A DNA stretch of 64,000 nucleotides from Fallopia convolvulus (taxonomy: Eukaryota; Streptophyta; Magnoliopsida; Caryophyllales; Polygonaceae). A model generated the notes under the pieces. That model saw only the letters and a program-made list of their open reading frames with translations, was not told the origin of the DNA and made no database searches. Below, piece after piece: positions 45,568-56,488 of this stretch. The stretch is from contig OZ024733.1 of NCBI GenBank assembly GCA_964016875.1, forward strand, positions 5,634,984 through 5,698,983. The letters run 5' to 3'. Position numbers and translations under genes: made by a program. Positions within the stretch are counted from its first letter, which is position 1. The number at the start of each line of letters is the position of its first letter.

Positions 45568-46349
45568 TGTTGAAACCCGAAATAATACGCGCTATAAACG
45601 AGATTTTATTAAATACTAACTCTCGGGATTTCGTACAACCAAACGGTTTTCGTAAGTAGAATTTTCCTCATCCCCACCCTTCAGCTGATTGTTTTTGTAC
45701 TCTTTACAAATAAAGCGTGTTGGACTTTATACTGTAAATAATGCGATCTCACTCGGAGATTAAACACGTCGAACTTTAACAAGCAAGATAGTTCTTGAGT
45801 TTGAGATGTTTTTCGACCCTTTTATTATTGCACATTCCCCTTTTATTGTTGCCCACCTACTTGCTTACAAGATTGTGATCGATGTGAGATGCTTTCCAAG
45901 TTTTTGAATGGGGTACGCAACTCTCCACCAGCTGCTTAGGGTTAGGTGTATAAAAACATACGTGGAATACATGGAGATGAATTTGCCTTGTAATGTGATT
46001 GGACCAAAATAACAACGAAACTTGAACCCGGTTGCCTTTGCCGACCTCGCACACGAGATTCATGCATATGTGAATATATAGTGGAGTTTGCATGGTAATT
46101 TCTATTTGGGCATTTCGAACATGGGTGAGAGTTGGCAAATTTGGGTCCAAGGCCATGTAATTAATTTCAGTGGGCCAAGCCCACCTATTCTAGTTCTTCC
46201 CAGCCCAATAATTGTCTTGTGCTCACTAAACTATATAGAGGGGATTTATGAGTATGGATGCGTATACATAATGCGATATTTTATCTCTTTTTCTTTTCCA
46301 TATTACTGATCTACCTTTGATTATTTTGCGGTTATTTCGCGCACCATCA
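45568..46349 (-). repeat. Right LTR of element 2
   Basis: It runs TGTTGAAACCCGAAATAATA to CGCGCACCATCA and is followed by ATACC. It holds an extra block of about 54 bp (around GGGGTACGCAACTCTCCACC) absent from the left LTR. Confidence 0.9.
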
Positions 46350-46354
46350 ATACC

Positions 46355-46637
46355 TGCTGAACTAGTTAATGTGAAATATGGTATGGTAGATGTGTATCTA
46401 TTTTAATGTAAATCAATAGTATTATTAAGGTAAGCGTACCGTGTATGTAAAACCAAGTGAAAAACTCATTCAATCTTTAGCTTAAAAACCTTCAGTATTA
46501 AACAAAACATGACTCAAATGTATATGTAGTAATAGACAAGACAACCAATCGGATTGGATCTTAAATTTATCACAAACTTACAACTTGGAAACAAGTGCCA
46601 ATCTCTCAATCTGCCAACACAATAAAAGTTGGTTGGA
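46355..46637. other. Spacer between element 2 and the LINE
   Basis: It is the continuation of the sequence before 32924 once element 2 is removed. AT-rich, no repeat or gene recognised. Confidence 0.5.
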
Positions 46638-46716
46638 TTTTTTTTTTGGTAGAAGGAGAGGTGGCACTCTCCGGATCCTCAAGGAGGCATTATATTAATA
46701 ATAAGAAAAAAGTGGG

Positions 46717-47598
46717 CTAAGTAGTCAGCAAACGGGGGATAGCCCGACCCCTAACATCATCAGAAAGCAGTAAAGTAATCCCCTCAGGCGGGGCAAGCAA
46801 TACATGAAAACCTAACGGAAAACTAAAAGCAAGAGAAGCAAGGCAATCCGCAACGCGGTTCGCCTCGCGATACACATGACGGAATTGGATAACCCAATCC
46901 TTACTAAAAAATCCTTGGCATTGTAGAACCAGGCTAGACAACGAGTGACTCTTATTCAGTTTAGCATGCAATAAACGAATAACAATAAGCGAGTCCGACT
47001 CAATAATGACACGACGGAGACCACGACTCCAAGCAAGCTTCAGCCCGTCCAAAACGCCCCACAGCTCTACCATTGGCACCGAGCAAGCTCCAATCTTGTG
47101 TATGAATCCACCAATCCAACGCCCCTCCGAGTCTCTAATTAATCCAGCTGATGTCGCCATCCCCTCCTTAACCACACCATCGGAATTAATCTTCGCCCAA
47201 CCAACCTCAGGTTTGTTCCAAGCAATGTCCTGCAGCACTTTATTCGAACAACAAAAGTGAGGAGAAGGCGTACCTTCAGTTGCGTTGTATTCCCTAGCAC
47301 GTTGAATGATGAAGTCCGATTTATTCACCGGAGCATCAGAACCCTTGAAGATCTTCTCATTCCTCCATCGCCAAGACCACCACAAAGCCGTAGCGAAACA
47401 ACCCATTCCAGTCTCAGTGTTCTGTTCTCCTATTATGCAAAATATTCTTCCGAATCCAAACCGAAAAGCTGTCCTGAAAGAAAGAAGGATCAAAATTAGT
47501 AACCGAGAAATCCGTCCAAATAGAGCTAACCAGAGGGCAGTCCCGGAAGAGATGTTCGAACGATTCTTCATTCCCAATGCATCGACTACAGCTGGCAT
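46717..47598 (-). pseudogene. LINE ORF2 C-terminus with RNase H domain
   Basis: The frame first overlaps the preceding frame, then reads WWSWRWRNEKIFKG (zf-RVT to RNase H linker) and a full plant-type RNase H. Candidate catalytic residues are the Asp of WAKINSDG, the Glu of MVELWGVLDGL, the Asp of VIIESDS and the Asp of REANRVADCLAS. This domain removes RNA from RNA-DNA hybrids. It ends at a stop just upstream of the poly(A) run. The domain looks intact; the frame is separated from RT by a frameshift near 47450-47600. The called start is probably not a real start. Confidence 0.85.
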
Positions 47599-48589
47599 TA
47601 TTAGTTATGTGTCTTCTTTTCCTTTCAGAGTTCGAAAGAATGCCTCCCTTGCTTGCTAACCAAACAAAATTGCGGATCCTCTCTGGCCCCGGGATTTTCC
47701 AAATGTTGTTGAAGAACACCATGTCCATGCCCATGATTTTGTCGCTACTATGCAACAGAGCGTACCCAGAGCTAACCGAATAATTGCCATTAGAAGTTAA
47801 ACCCCAGCTGAGTTCATCACTAGTGCCACACGAGTCTTGAATGACCGCAGTCGACGAGACCTGCAGCAGCTTAGACATAGGCAACATTGAATCAAGCAAC
47901 GACCAGTTCCAGCCACAATCATTAATCCAAAAATCAGCGACAAGAGCCTGCATTTGATCCTCCCTAATCGTGCCCCGAACACTATTCAGCAGTGGTTCGT
48001 TAGATAGCCACGCATCAGTCCAAAAACGGATGCACTTACCATCCCTTAATAACCATTTAGACCCTTTTCTAACAACCTCAGAAATTTCCGCCTTGATGGC
48101 TTTCCAAACATGGGAACACGCAACAGAATTACCAAGAGCCAAGTCCACATATTTGTGTTTGAGAACCGAGGTCCAAATGCCACCCTCCTCCATGACAAAC
48201 CTCCACCCGAGTTTGCCAACCAACACTAAATTCAGCTCCTTCATGGTCCGAATCCCCAGCCCACCTTGCGCCTTCGGCTTTATCACTTCACTCCAAGCAA
48301 CTTTATGCATTTTCCTTTTCTCATTGCTGCTACCCCAAAGGAAACCACGGTTAAGTTTATCAATTTTCGAACATAAACTAACCGGGAGAAGAGTGGTTTG
48401 CATCGAGTTCAACGGCAGAGAAGTGAGGACAGAATTAATAAGAGTCACTCTGCCAGCAAGGTTGAGCGTGGCCGCCTTCCAGCCAGCGAGCTTAGCTTTA
48501 AACTTATAAAGAAGCCCCTCATACGTATGCTTGTTGATAGATTTGTGAATGACTGGCATACCGAGATAATTACCCAAGTCACTAGTCAC
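47414..48589 (-). pseudogene. LINE ORF2, RT thumb and zf-RVT part
   Basis: A 391-codon open stretch carries the segment after the RT palm: LGNYLGMPVIHKSINKHTYE, LAGWKAATLNLAGRVTLINS, RGFLWGSSNEKRKMHKVAWS and KPKAQGGLGIRTMKELN, all standard for plant L1-type ORF2. Near the end is the zf-RVT motif region (IWKIPGPERIRNFVWLASKG, then CSRCIGNEESFEHLFRDC, with the Cys/His pattern C-x2-C, H, C). A frameshift joins it to RNase H. Upstream, 48590-48725 is a short broken link to the RT core. Confidence 0.88.
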
Positions 48590-48725
48590 CGCAAACCCGC
48601 TGATTTCCTCAAGTCAATCACAAAGGCTCCTCCTCACATTTTTGGAGACAAAGATTTTCGACTTGGCATGGCTAATTTTTTTGGCCTGATGCCTTGCAAA
48701 ACAAATCTACACACCTCATGATGAC

Positions 48726-49217
48726 TCACATTTGGTCCACAGACGCCTCAGCAAAGAGGACAATGTCATCGACAAAGAACAAATGGGAGAGGCAAGGCCC
48801 GAATCTCGTAAGTTTAATTGGCTTCCACTCCTTATTTTCCACAGCTCCAACGATCAAATGGCTTAACCGCTCAATAGCAAGGATAAACAAATAGGGGGGA
48901 ATCGGGTCACCCTGTCGGACTCCCCTAGAAGCCGTGAATTGGGACGACACTTCACCATTCCAAAGGACTTGCATACGAGGTGGGGTCACACAAGCCATGA
49001 TTCTCCTGACACAAAATTCCGGAAAACCAGCCGACTCTAAAGTAGTCTCAATGAACTTCCAACTAAGCCTATCATAAGCCTTTTCGAGGTCCAATTTGAG
49101 AGCCATCCAACCAACGACCCCACGTTTCCTTTTCATCGAGTGCACAACCTCCTGAACCACCACGATGTTATCCGTAATCAAACGACCCGGGAGAAAACTC
49201 CCTTTGTGTAGGGCCAA
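48726..49217 (-). pseudogene. LINE reverse transcriptase core
   Basis: Motifs are ALKLDLEKAYDRLSW (motif A with catalytic Asp), GVRQGDPIPPYLFILAIERL (motif B) and HLFFVDDIVLFAEA (motif C, FVDD where plant LINEs usually have FADD; both Asp kept). FLPGRLITDNIVVVQEVVHS at the front is the usual palm entry. A stop follows SVDQM at 48726. RT copies LINE RNA into DNA at the nicked target. Confidence 0.88.
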
Positions 49218-49305
49218 CTAACTCAGACATAATCGGCTGGATTCTGTTCATCAACACTTTAGTGATAACCTTGTACAACACATTGCACAAAATTATGGGC
49301 CTAAA

Positions 49306-50029
49306 TTACCCAATATTCTCCGGCTTCCCCACTTTTGCAAGTAACACTATGAGAGTATCATTGACTCCAATCGGAAGAGCAGCAGTACAGAAGAAATCTT
49401 GGACAAACCTAATCATAGAAACTCCAATCGTCTTCCAACATTGCTCAAAAAAATCCCGGATGAAACCCATCGATCCCAGGGGATTTGAGTGCTCCCATAC
49501 TTTTAACCGCTCTCCAAATCTCATCTGCGCAGACCGGCAAATTAAGCCCCCTGAAAATCTCCGGGCTACAACTGGGAAAGCCATAGTTAGAAGTCGGCAA
49601 GCTATCCAACTCTGTCCCCTCATCACTGTACAGATTTCTAAAGAATTCAGTGGCTAAATTCTCTAGCTCCTCTTTCTTTTCAATCCAAACACCATCAGTG
49701 TAGCGTAAACCCTCAACCCTGTTTTGTTTCCTTTTGATAATGATTGAGGTATGAAAAAACGACGTATTCCGATCGCCGCCGCAAAGCCACTGCTCACGAG
49801 ATTTTTGCATCCATAACATCTCTTCTTATTCAAGAACCTTTTCAAGCTCACTCTTAACACTAGACTCCAATGAGATCAGCTGGGGCGACATACTTCTAGT
49901 CAAGTGTTGTTGAATGACATCGAGCCTTTCAAGTAAATCTCTCTTTCGTTGGTGAAGATTCCCGAAAACCTTTTTATTCCAAGAGATCAGCTCACCTCTC
50001 AAAACATCAAGGGCACTAGGAGTATCCAC
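49306..50029 (-). pseudogene. LINE ORF2 region between endonuclease and RT
   Basis: Three pieces in different frames follow each other on the minus strand. 49826-50029 has LRGELISWNKKVFGNLHQRK and a helical stretch. 49445-49819 has SREQWLCGGDRNTSFFHTS and ending ALKSPGIDGFHPGFF (RT motif 0/1 with SPGIDGF). 49306-49497 has CTAALPIGVNDTLIVLLAKV. Order and wording are as in plant L1 ORF2. A stop at about 49826 and frameshifts near 49445-49500 break it. Confidence 0.85.
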
Positions 50030-50059
50030 CTCGGCACACCAACTTGACTTAACCTTGTC

Positions 50060-50470
50060 AAGAAAATTCGGATGTGAAAACCACGTCGCCTCGCAACGGA
50101 ATGGTCGTCATTTCCTATTAAATTCCGTTTTGGGCTCCAAGGAAAGGAGGAGGGGGTAGTGATCCGAGGAAAATTTCGGGAGATGACGAACCCGCGCTTC
50201 TGGCCACCTCAACCGACCCTCCACATTCACAAACACCCTATCCAACCTCTTGTGAACCACCGAATTCTCCGACAGTCTTCGACTTCACGTAAAATCTTGA
50301 CTGGTGAACCCCATATCAATTAACTGATGTTTATCTTTCCAGACTTGAAACAAAGTAGTATCAGCGTGCAAACCACTAGTACCCCCTTGCCTCTCTTCAT
50401 GGTACAGAATACAGTTGAAGTCGCCCCCAATGAATAACTTGCAGTTTTGGAATTTTGTTCTTATCTTAAG
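50060..50470 (-). pseudogene. LINE endonuclease, C-terminal part
   Basis: KLFIGGDFNCILYHEERQGG (50360-50440) carries the GDFN motif of the apurinic-type endonuclease; HLPKFSSDHYPLLLSL (about 50130-50175) carries the SDH motif with the catalytic His. A TGA after SQDFT at 50285 and a stop near 50117 interrupt it. The first half of the domain is absent. The enzyme nicks target DNA for insertion. Confidence 0.82.
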
Positions 50471-51026
50471 AATAAACAAAAAAAACAAATAACAAAAATA
50501 AACAAACCGACCACAATTCAACCGGAAATGCTCTCCAGGTAAAAGTAGAAGGCTGAGCGAGGGCGGCGACATCAGTGGTAGAGACAATGACGGGAGGCAT
50601 TATAGAGAGAATTTGGGAGGAATCGCCATCGAATGCAACGCGAACTTTATCCACGTTCACTCCAAATGAAAGCAAGGAGACCGAGACGTGATTTCTTCTT
50701 CTTGGCGCCGACGAAGGAATACAACGAGCTTATCGACGATGGCTTCATCTTGACTGAACTTAGTGAGTGTCGGTCGTCATCCGTCGATGCCGAAACCTTG
50801 CTAGAAAACTCAACTAACACATTCATCAGAGCACATCTCAGGTGAACAACGATCTCATCGTGTCGAGTCATCGTCTTCTCCATCCTCGATTGAGCGAAAG
50901 ACCGAATCGAGGTCCCAAACACTCTCGATCGAGGAGCAAGGGAGATCAGAAGAGGTGAGAGAGAATAAGGTTATCGAGAGAGGCAAGAATGTCGGGACTC
51001 GGGAGAAGGGGGAGAGAACATAATTC
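50471..51026 (-). pseudogene. Possible host-gene 5' fragment next to the LINE
   Basis: Downstream of a TATA-like string the minus strand has a CT-rich leader (about 50930-51010), then an ATG at about 50881 opening a frame of about 78 codons (MEKTMTRHDEIVVHLRCALM, later KKKKSRLGLLAFIWSERG). A second frame (50466-50675) continues with VRVAFDGDSSQILSIMPPVI. It then meets LINE sequence near 50470. No family recognised. Codon use and GC content differ from the surrounding AT-rich repeats. It could equally be LINE 5' sequence or a transposon leader; I give the gene reading low weight. Confidence 0.3.
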
Positions 51027-51031
51027 TAGGG

Positions 51032-51039
51032 TTTATATA
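51032..51039 (-). promoter_or_regulatory. TATA-like box, minus strand
   Basis: The minus strand reads TATATAAA within AAGTATATAAACCCTAG. It is followed about 25-100 bases later by CTCTCCCCCTTCTCCC, a plant-like leader. No start site can be proved. Confidence 0.35.
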
Positions 51040-51996
51040 CTTAACAAAATCCTAATTATTAATGGTAGTGGGCCAAATTCCCAAATACGAGTAATAAAAA
51101 TAACCTTTCACCCAATTCTCTCTGAATTTTATTTATTTTTTCTCAAAATTACTATTTTGCCATTATTTTTTTATCTTAGTCATCCATTTCTCAAATCCAA
51201 GGGTCCTCATTTGTTTCTAGTTTTCATGATAAAGCTCATTTCCATGGGAATCAACCTCTATTGCCATATCCTATGTAACACCCCAATTTTAAATACCGGA
51301 ATGCTACTCGGTAGTAGACCACACATGGGTCCACTTAGGCTAGTCTGACAATAAATTCACATTATGGATCTTGTAACAAAGGTACGACGAGAAAATAAGA
51401 AAACATCCAACTCATATTTTATTAAAACTCAAATTGGCAACCATGTATGCACCAACTTTCTAACCATTCATTTGTACTCACAAGCTCTTAACTTAACAAA
51501 TTCTCAAAGACAACATTAACCCACTTCCTTACACAATTACCTGACACATCCTATAACACGCCACGTCGAGTTGACCCACCATTATCTTGGAAGAGTTTCC
51601 TTGAAGCATAGTTCGCATCTGTGTTGGATCCTAAAAATATCAACGCCCCGAAGGGTTAGCTAACAATTCTAGTATGCACTAAATGGCAAACACAATATGT
51701 AATAGCCAAAATCAGTTTAATCAAATACATAATAAAAATACTAATAGAATAATTCATATTTAGTATTTACACAAAAGGAGACAAGTGCACAACAATACTT
51801 ACAATCATAAGACACACATAATAATAGTTAAAGTCATACAATGCATACCAATAATAGCTCATCATTTCACTTAGTATCACCTCAATCAATCTTCATCTCT
51901 ATAATAGTTCAATCGCAACTCATCAATTCTCAATCGATATCATTTATCTAACAAGCATGGCATCCTCCAACCTTACACAGGTGTAGTGGACGGCGG

Positions 51997-52337
51997 TGAT
52001 ACAGAAGAGTTTGTGATTAGGAGAAGAAGGTATTGAATTGATTGTGAAGAAGAGATTGAAGATAGATAGAAGAAGAAATAGACGATAGAAAGAAGCGTAG
52101 AATGAGAAGGAGGAGATTAGAGAGAATTAGGGTTTTGGGATAATTAATTCATTTTCATTGATTGCCTGATTTCAGAATACAAAAGGAGTATATATAATAA
52201 GCCCTACCACTAAACCCTAATTCTAATCCTAATCCTAACGGTTCAACAAACGCGTCCCGGGAAAGAACCGTAAAGAAAACCCGAGAAGAGGTAATTAAAC
52301 CCAACTAAAAATTACAATTAATTAACGAATATAAAAA
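51997..52337 (-). repeat. Split LTR of the mini element, main part
   Basis: It aligns with 56489-56823 (few changes, a TCCTAATCC slippage near 52230). It stops at AATATAAAAA where MULE-2 enters and its last 20 bases are at 55789-55808. Confidence 0.9.
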
Positions 52338-53531
52338 GAGTCAGGTTCACGTGCGAATGGGCGCTCATGTGCGAAATAAGAAAGAACAAGAGCTGTTGGA
52401 TCAAGAAAAATCAAAGGCGTTGATCATTTCACATAAAAGGGGGAAAAACGGCACGGGCCAATTATTCGCGTATTTTTGAAAAAAACGGAAATAGGACACA
52501 CGCCCAGATTGTTCATCAGTATTGTGTATTTGTTCATCAATAATGTGGATTTTTTCATCAAAACTGTGATTTTGTTCATCAAAACTGTGATTTTGTGCAT
52601 AAATAAACTATTGCTTGTGCATCAAAAATCTATTGTTTGTACATAAAAAATGAACAAACGTGTATCAAAATTACATGCAATATGTTCATCAACATTGTGA
52701 TTTTGTTCATAAAAAACGAAAATATTTATTCATTGGTTTTGGCATATTTGTTCATCGGTTTGTGCATATTTGTTCATTAGTAACATCAATTTGTTCACTG
52801 GTTTATGCATATTTGTTCATTGCCTTTTTCATATAATTGTTCATTACTAGATGCATATTTGTTCACTAGTAACCTCAATTTGTTCATTGCTATATGCATA
52901 TTTGTTCATTAATAACATCAATTTTTTCATAGCTAAATAAGGCACAAGCACTCCTCTTCGATTTGTTGCTATCTCGTTCTCTTAGCATACACCATATTAT
53001 TGCAAAGTCAAATTCTTTATCTATTATCTTTTTGCATTCAAGTTTCTACATCAAACTTATCTTAATTTGGTACTATATTGAGCACTTCATTCGTATTGAC
53101 AAGTTAGCCTTAAAGCACTTCATTCATATTATACTTTGAATTCAAGATAGCCTTAAAGCACAAAATAAATACAAAAATGCACAAATAGATAGTCCTAAAT
53201 GTACAAGTTGATGGTATTAATAGTCCTAAATGTACAAGTTGATAGCCTTGACACAAAAAACATAAGTTTATTTCAATTCACAAATAAGGGTATAATATTG
53301 AACAAATAAGGTTATATCAATGAACAAATAAGGGTATATCCATGAACAAATAGGGTATATCAATGAACAAATAAGGGTATATCCATGAACAAATAGGGTA
53401 TATCAATGAACAAATAATGGTATACCAATGAACAAAAAAGAAGTATACTAATGAAAAAATAATGGTATACCATGAGTATATCAATGAACAAATAGGGTTA
53501 TATCAATGAACAAATATGGATATATCAAAAC

Positions 53532-55348
53532 TGGGCATGGTTCAAGTGAGGACCACCCTTGTGGTAAGACACTTTGCTTAAAATGAATAATAATCTCAAC
53601 CATTGGATTTACCCCTCTATTATGTATTCAATGGTCAAGATTTTTTCAATATTTTTTTTTTTATATTATTTTTTTTTTTTTTTATTTTGTTTAGTTTGTG
53701 AAAATCAAATTATTTTAAAAATGAACTCAAAGCACATAAAAATTGAACTTATCATAGATAAAAAAAGAAATTCGTAGAATATAAAAATTGAACTCATACA
53801 ATATTGAAAATTGAACTCCTAATATAAAAAAATTGAACTTCTAGTGTATAAAAATGAACTCGTAGTATATAAAAATTGAACTGTCATATTTAACGTTTTT
53901 AAAGCCTTTTTTCAAAAAATTTATTTTAATTTTATTTGAATTATTATTTTTTTTATTTTTTATTTTATTTTTTGCTATTTTTTTAGTTTTGCAAAAATCG
54001 AATTATTTTAAAAATGAACTCAAAGCACATAAAAATTGAACTTATCATAGATAAAAAAATGAACTCATAGAATATAAAAATTGAACTCATACAATATTGA
54101 AAATTGAACTCCTAACATAAAAAAATTGAACTTCTAGTGTATAAAAATGAACTCGTAGTATATAAAAATTGAATTGTCATATTTAACATTTTTAAAGCCT
54201 TTTTTCAATTTTTTTTTATTATTTTTCAATTTTTTTAATTTTTTTAATTTTTTTAATTTTTTTAATTTTTTTAATTTTTTTAATTTTTTTAATTTTTTTA
54301 ATTTTTTTAATTTTTTTAATTTTTTTAATTTTTTTAATTTTTTTAATTTTTTTAATTTTTTTAATTTTTTTAATTTTTTTAATTTTTTTAATTTTTTTAA
54401 TTTTTTTAATTTTTTTAATTTTTTTAATTTTTTTAATTTTTTTAATTTTTTTAATTTTTTTAATTTTTTTAATTTTTTTAATTTTTTTAATTTTTTTAAT
54501 TTTTTTAATTTTTTTAATTTTTTTAATTTTTTTAATTTTTTTAATTTTTTTAATTTTTTTAATTTTTTTAATTTTTTTAATTTTTTTAATTTTTTTAATT
54601 TTTTAATTTTTTATTTTTTTAATTTTATTTTTTTTTTGCTATTTTTTAGTTTTGTTAAATTCGAATTATTTTAAAAATAAACTCAAAGCACATAAAAATT
54701 GAACTTATCATAGATAAAAAAATGAACTCGTAGAATATAAAAATTGAACTCATACAATATTGAAAATTGAACACCTAACATAAAAAAATTGGACTTCTAG
54801 TGTATAAAAATGAACTCGTAGTATATAAAAATTAAAATGTCATATTTATCGTTTTTAAAGCTTTTTTCAAATCTTTTCATTTTTCATTTTTTTATTTTTC
54901 ATTTTTTTTATTTTTTTTTATTTTTTTGCTATTTTTTTAGTTTTGCAAAAATCGAATTATTTTAAAAATGAACTCAAAGCACATAAAAAATGAACTTATC
55001 ATAGATAAAAAATGAACTCGTAGAATATAAAAATTGAACTCATACAATATTGAAAATTGAACTTCTAACATAAAAAATTTGAACTTCTAGTATATAAAAA
55101 TGAACTCGTAGCATATAAAAATTGAACTGTCATATTTAATATTTTTAAAGCTTTTTTTAACAAAGAATATAATATAAAAATATGAAAAAAATTCCGAAAA
55201 AAATAAAAATAAAAAAAATAAAAAATAAAAAATAAAAAAATCTTGACCATCCAATATATAGTGATGATGTAAATCTAATGGTTGAGATTAGTCCTCACTT
55301 TAAGCCAAAGGTCTCACCACAAGGGTGGGTCTCACTTGAACCAAAACC
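53532..55348 (+). mobile_element. Second MULE-like type, copy A
   Basis: TATCAAAAC (9 bp) flanks it at 53523-53531 and 55349-55357. Left end TGGGCATGGTTCAAGTGAGG; right end, reversed, GGTTTTGGTTCAAGTGAGAC. About 150 bases at each end are inverted copies of each other (ACCACCCTTGTGGT and a TCTCAACCATTGGATTTAC part). The interior has four units of about 291 bp, each with ATTGAACTCATACAATATTG, TGAACTTCTAGTGTATAAAA and a T-rich part. No coding region. Confidence 0.9.
54229..54605 (+). repeat. (AATTTTTTT)n minisatellite, about 42 copies
   Basis: A nearly perfect 9-bp repeat fills the T-rich part of the second 291-bp unit of copy A. The other units have only mixed T runs at the same place, so this expansion is private to one unit. 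Because 9 is a multiple of 3 it makes a spurious (Phe-Phe-Asn)n frame of 166 codons. Confidence 0.97.
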
Positions 55349-55788
55349 TATCAAAACTAATTATAGGTGCATAAAAAACTACATAATATTGTATTCCTAC
55401 ACATAAATAAGGTTAAAAAATAAAATTCAAAATTCAAAAAGTTCGAAATCAATGAACAATATTTTCAAAACCTCAATGCACAATTAGTTAGTATTGATGA
55501 ACAATTGGTGAATATTGATGAACAAATAGCTATTTCTGATGAACAAACTGGGCGCGTCTCATAAAAACGTATTTTTTGAAAAATTCGTGAATAATTCGGG
55601 AAAAATTCGTCAGTGTCGTATTTTATTGAAATACGCGAATAATACGGGAAAAATTCGCCCGTGCCGTATTATTTTTTTTTTAATGAATGTTTAATCATGG
55701 ACGTTGATTTTTTGGAATGAACGATCGAGATTTATTCTTTTTTCCCACACAGGCGACCATTCGCACGGGACTCTTTTTCATATAAAAA

Positions 55789-55808
55789 TATATAATATTA
55801 ACGTATCA
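55789..55808 (-). repeat. Split LTR of the mini element, last part
   Basis: TATATAATATTAACGTATCA completes the LTR after MULE-2. ATTACTCCCCCGGTG follows as the purine tract on the minus strand. Confidence 0.85.
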
Positions 55809-55869
55809 ATTACTCCCCCGGTGAGAATCGACTCGTCCTCGAGGCGGAAATCAGGAGAAGAAGTCGGAA

Positions 55870-56454
55870 TCAATGTCTTTCCTCGATCATACGGCATAAG
55901 ATGTGGCACTCCTTGTCGAAGACAAAACTTGTAATGTAAAGCCCGCAATGTAAAGTCCTCGAGGAGAAGTACGCTCTCCAACCCAAAGTTGACCTCGGTA
56001 CGTCGATGTGTGTCACATCAAGTGGAGTGTCGGGCACAACTTCGACTGAAGTTTCAGTCTCCTGCCTTTCCAAATTGACGCCAAGAATTTTAGCAATTAA
56101 ATCTGCAAGCGGCGGACAAGGGCAGACGAAGGCCGCGAAGGTCGAAGCCGCGGGCGCGGGGCACGGAACCGCGGGCGCGGGTACGCTGGCTGCGGGTGCC
56201 GGGACCTTGACGGCGGCCGCGGGCTAGGGGATGATTGCCGCGGGCGCGGAAGGGGTCGCTGCGGGCGCGGGGCTAAAGTTGCGCTCCGCCTCGCTCACAT
56301 CTTCGTGAGGAACGCCCAAGAGATGACAAAGCCGATCCAATCGTTGATCTATAGCGTCGAATCGTCGATCCATAACATCGAATTTCAACAACATGTTTTG
56401 AAGAATATCTCGGATATCTTGGATTTCTGAATGATTGCCTGTAATGGTAGACAT
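55870..56454 (-). pseudogene. gag-like frame of the mini element, one stop
   Basis: From the ATG at 56452-56454, 34 bases after the LTR, the frame reads MSTITGNHSEIQDIRDILQN, a coiled-coil-like MDRRFDAIDQRLDRLCHLLG, then a TAG at 56224-56226. It goes on in the same frame through an Ala/Pro-rich stretch to RQETETSVEVVPDTPLDVTH and ends at 55870. About 195 codons in total with one stop. The helix at the start recalls the N-terminus of some plant Ty3 gags, but no capsid core or CCHC knuckle is present. It may be a gag remnant kept in the transposing copies. The 60 bases after it still have GAGGACGAG before the purine tract. Confidence 0.55.
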
Positions 56455-56488
56455 GGTGATGATAGAGTTCAAGGATGAAAGCGCCAAT

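Larger units (their letters stand above)
32929..46349 (-). mobile_element. LTR element 2, satellite-filled, hosts an Athila element
   Basis: ATACC duplications at 32924-32928 and 46350-46354 and TGTTGAAACCCG...CATCA termini define it. LTRs are 32929-33661 (733 bp) and 45568-46349 (782 bp, with an extra block of about 54 bp near 45900-45955). The interior outside the guest is 33662-33840 and 42414-45567. The first part matches 13292-13500 of element 1, including GGGCAATGAGACAATAAACA. The second part is two tandem arrays and a non-coding stretch. No gag or pol. The primer site on the minus strand gives the orientation. Confidence 0.9.
46638..50470 (-). mobile_element. 5'-truncated L1-type LINE with RNase H
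   Basis: On the minus strand the order is endonuclease end, reverse transcriptase, zf-RVT region, RNase H, then a ten-base A run at 46640-46650 as poly(A) tail. Sequence before about 50470 is not recognisable as LINE, so the first part of ORF2 (and ORF1) is missing. No convincing target duplication was found: the bases after the tail (TCCAACCAACTTTTATTG) do not recur near 50470-51270. Several stops and frameshifts interrupt the coding sequence. Confidence 0.88.
52338..55779 (-). mobile_element. MULE-2, same family as MULE-1, with a guest MULE
   Basis: The 9-bp duplication ATATAAAAA lies at 52329-52337 and 55780-55788. The intact LTR at 56489-56843 shows the empty site (GAATATAAAAATAGATAAT). 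Ends: left GAGTCAGGTTCACGTGCGAA; right, reversed, GAAAAAGAGTCCCGTGCGAA. The right end matches the left end of MULE-1, so the copies are inverted relative to each other. Subterminal TTGTTCATC and ATGAACAAATA arrays surround the core. No transposase. The second MULE type sits at 53532-55348. Confidence 0.92.

Noticed and set aside
47006..48721. Plus-strand frames over the LINE, up to 179 codons
   Set aside because: They are shadows opposite to clear RT and RNase H coding on the minus strand.
46638..50470. Target duplication of the LINE
   Set aside because: The bases after the poly(A) run do not recur at the truncated 5' side, so none is claimed.
54174..54674. 166-codon frame of (Phe-Phe-Asn) repeats
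   Set aside because: It is the translation of a 9-bp AATTTTTTT minisatellite inside a non-coding MULE; no protein-like part.
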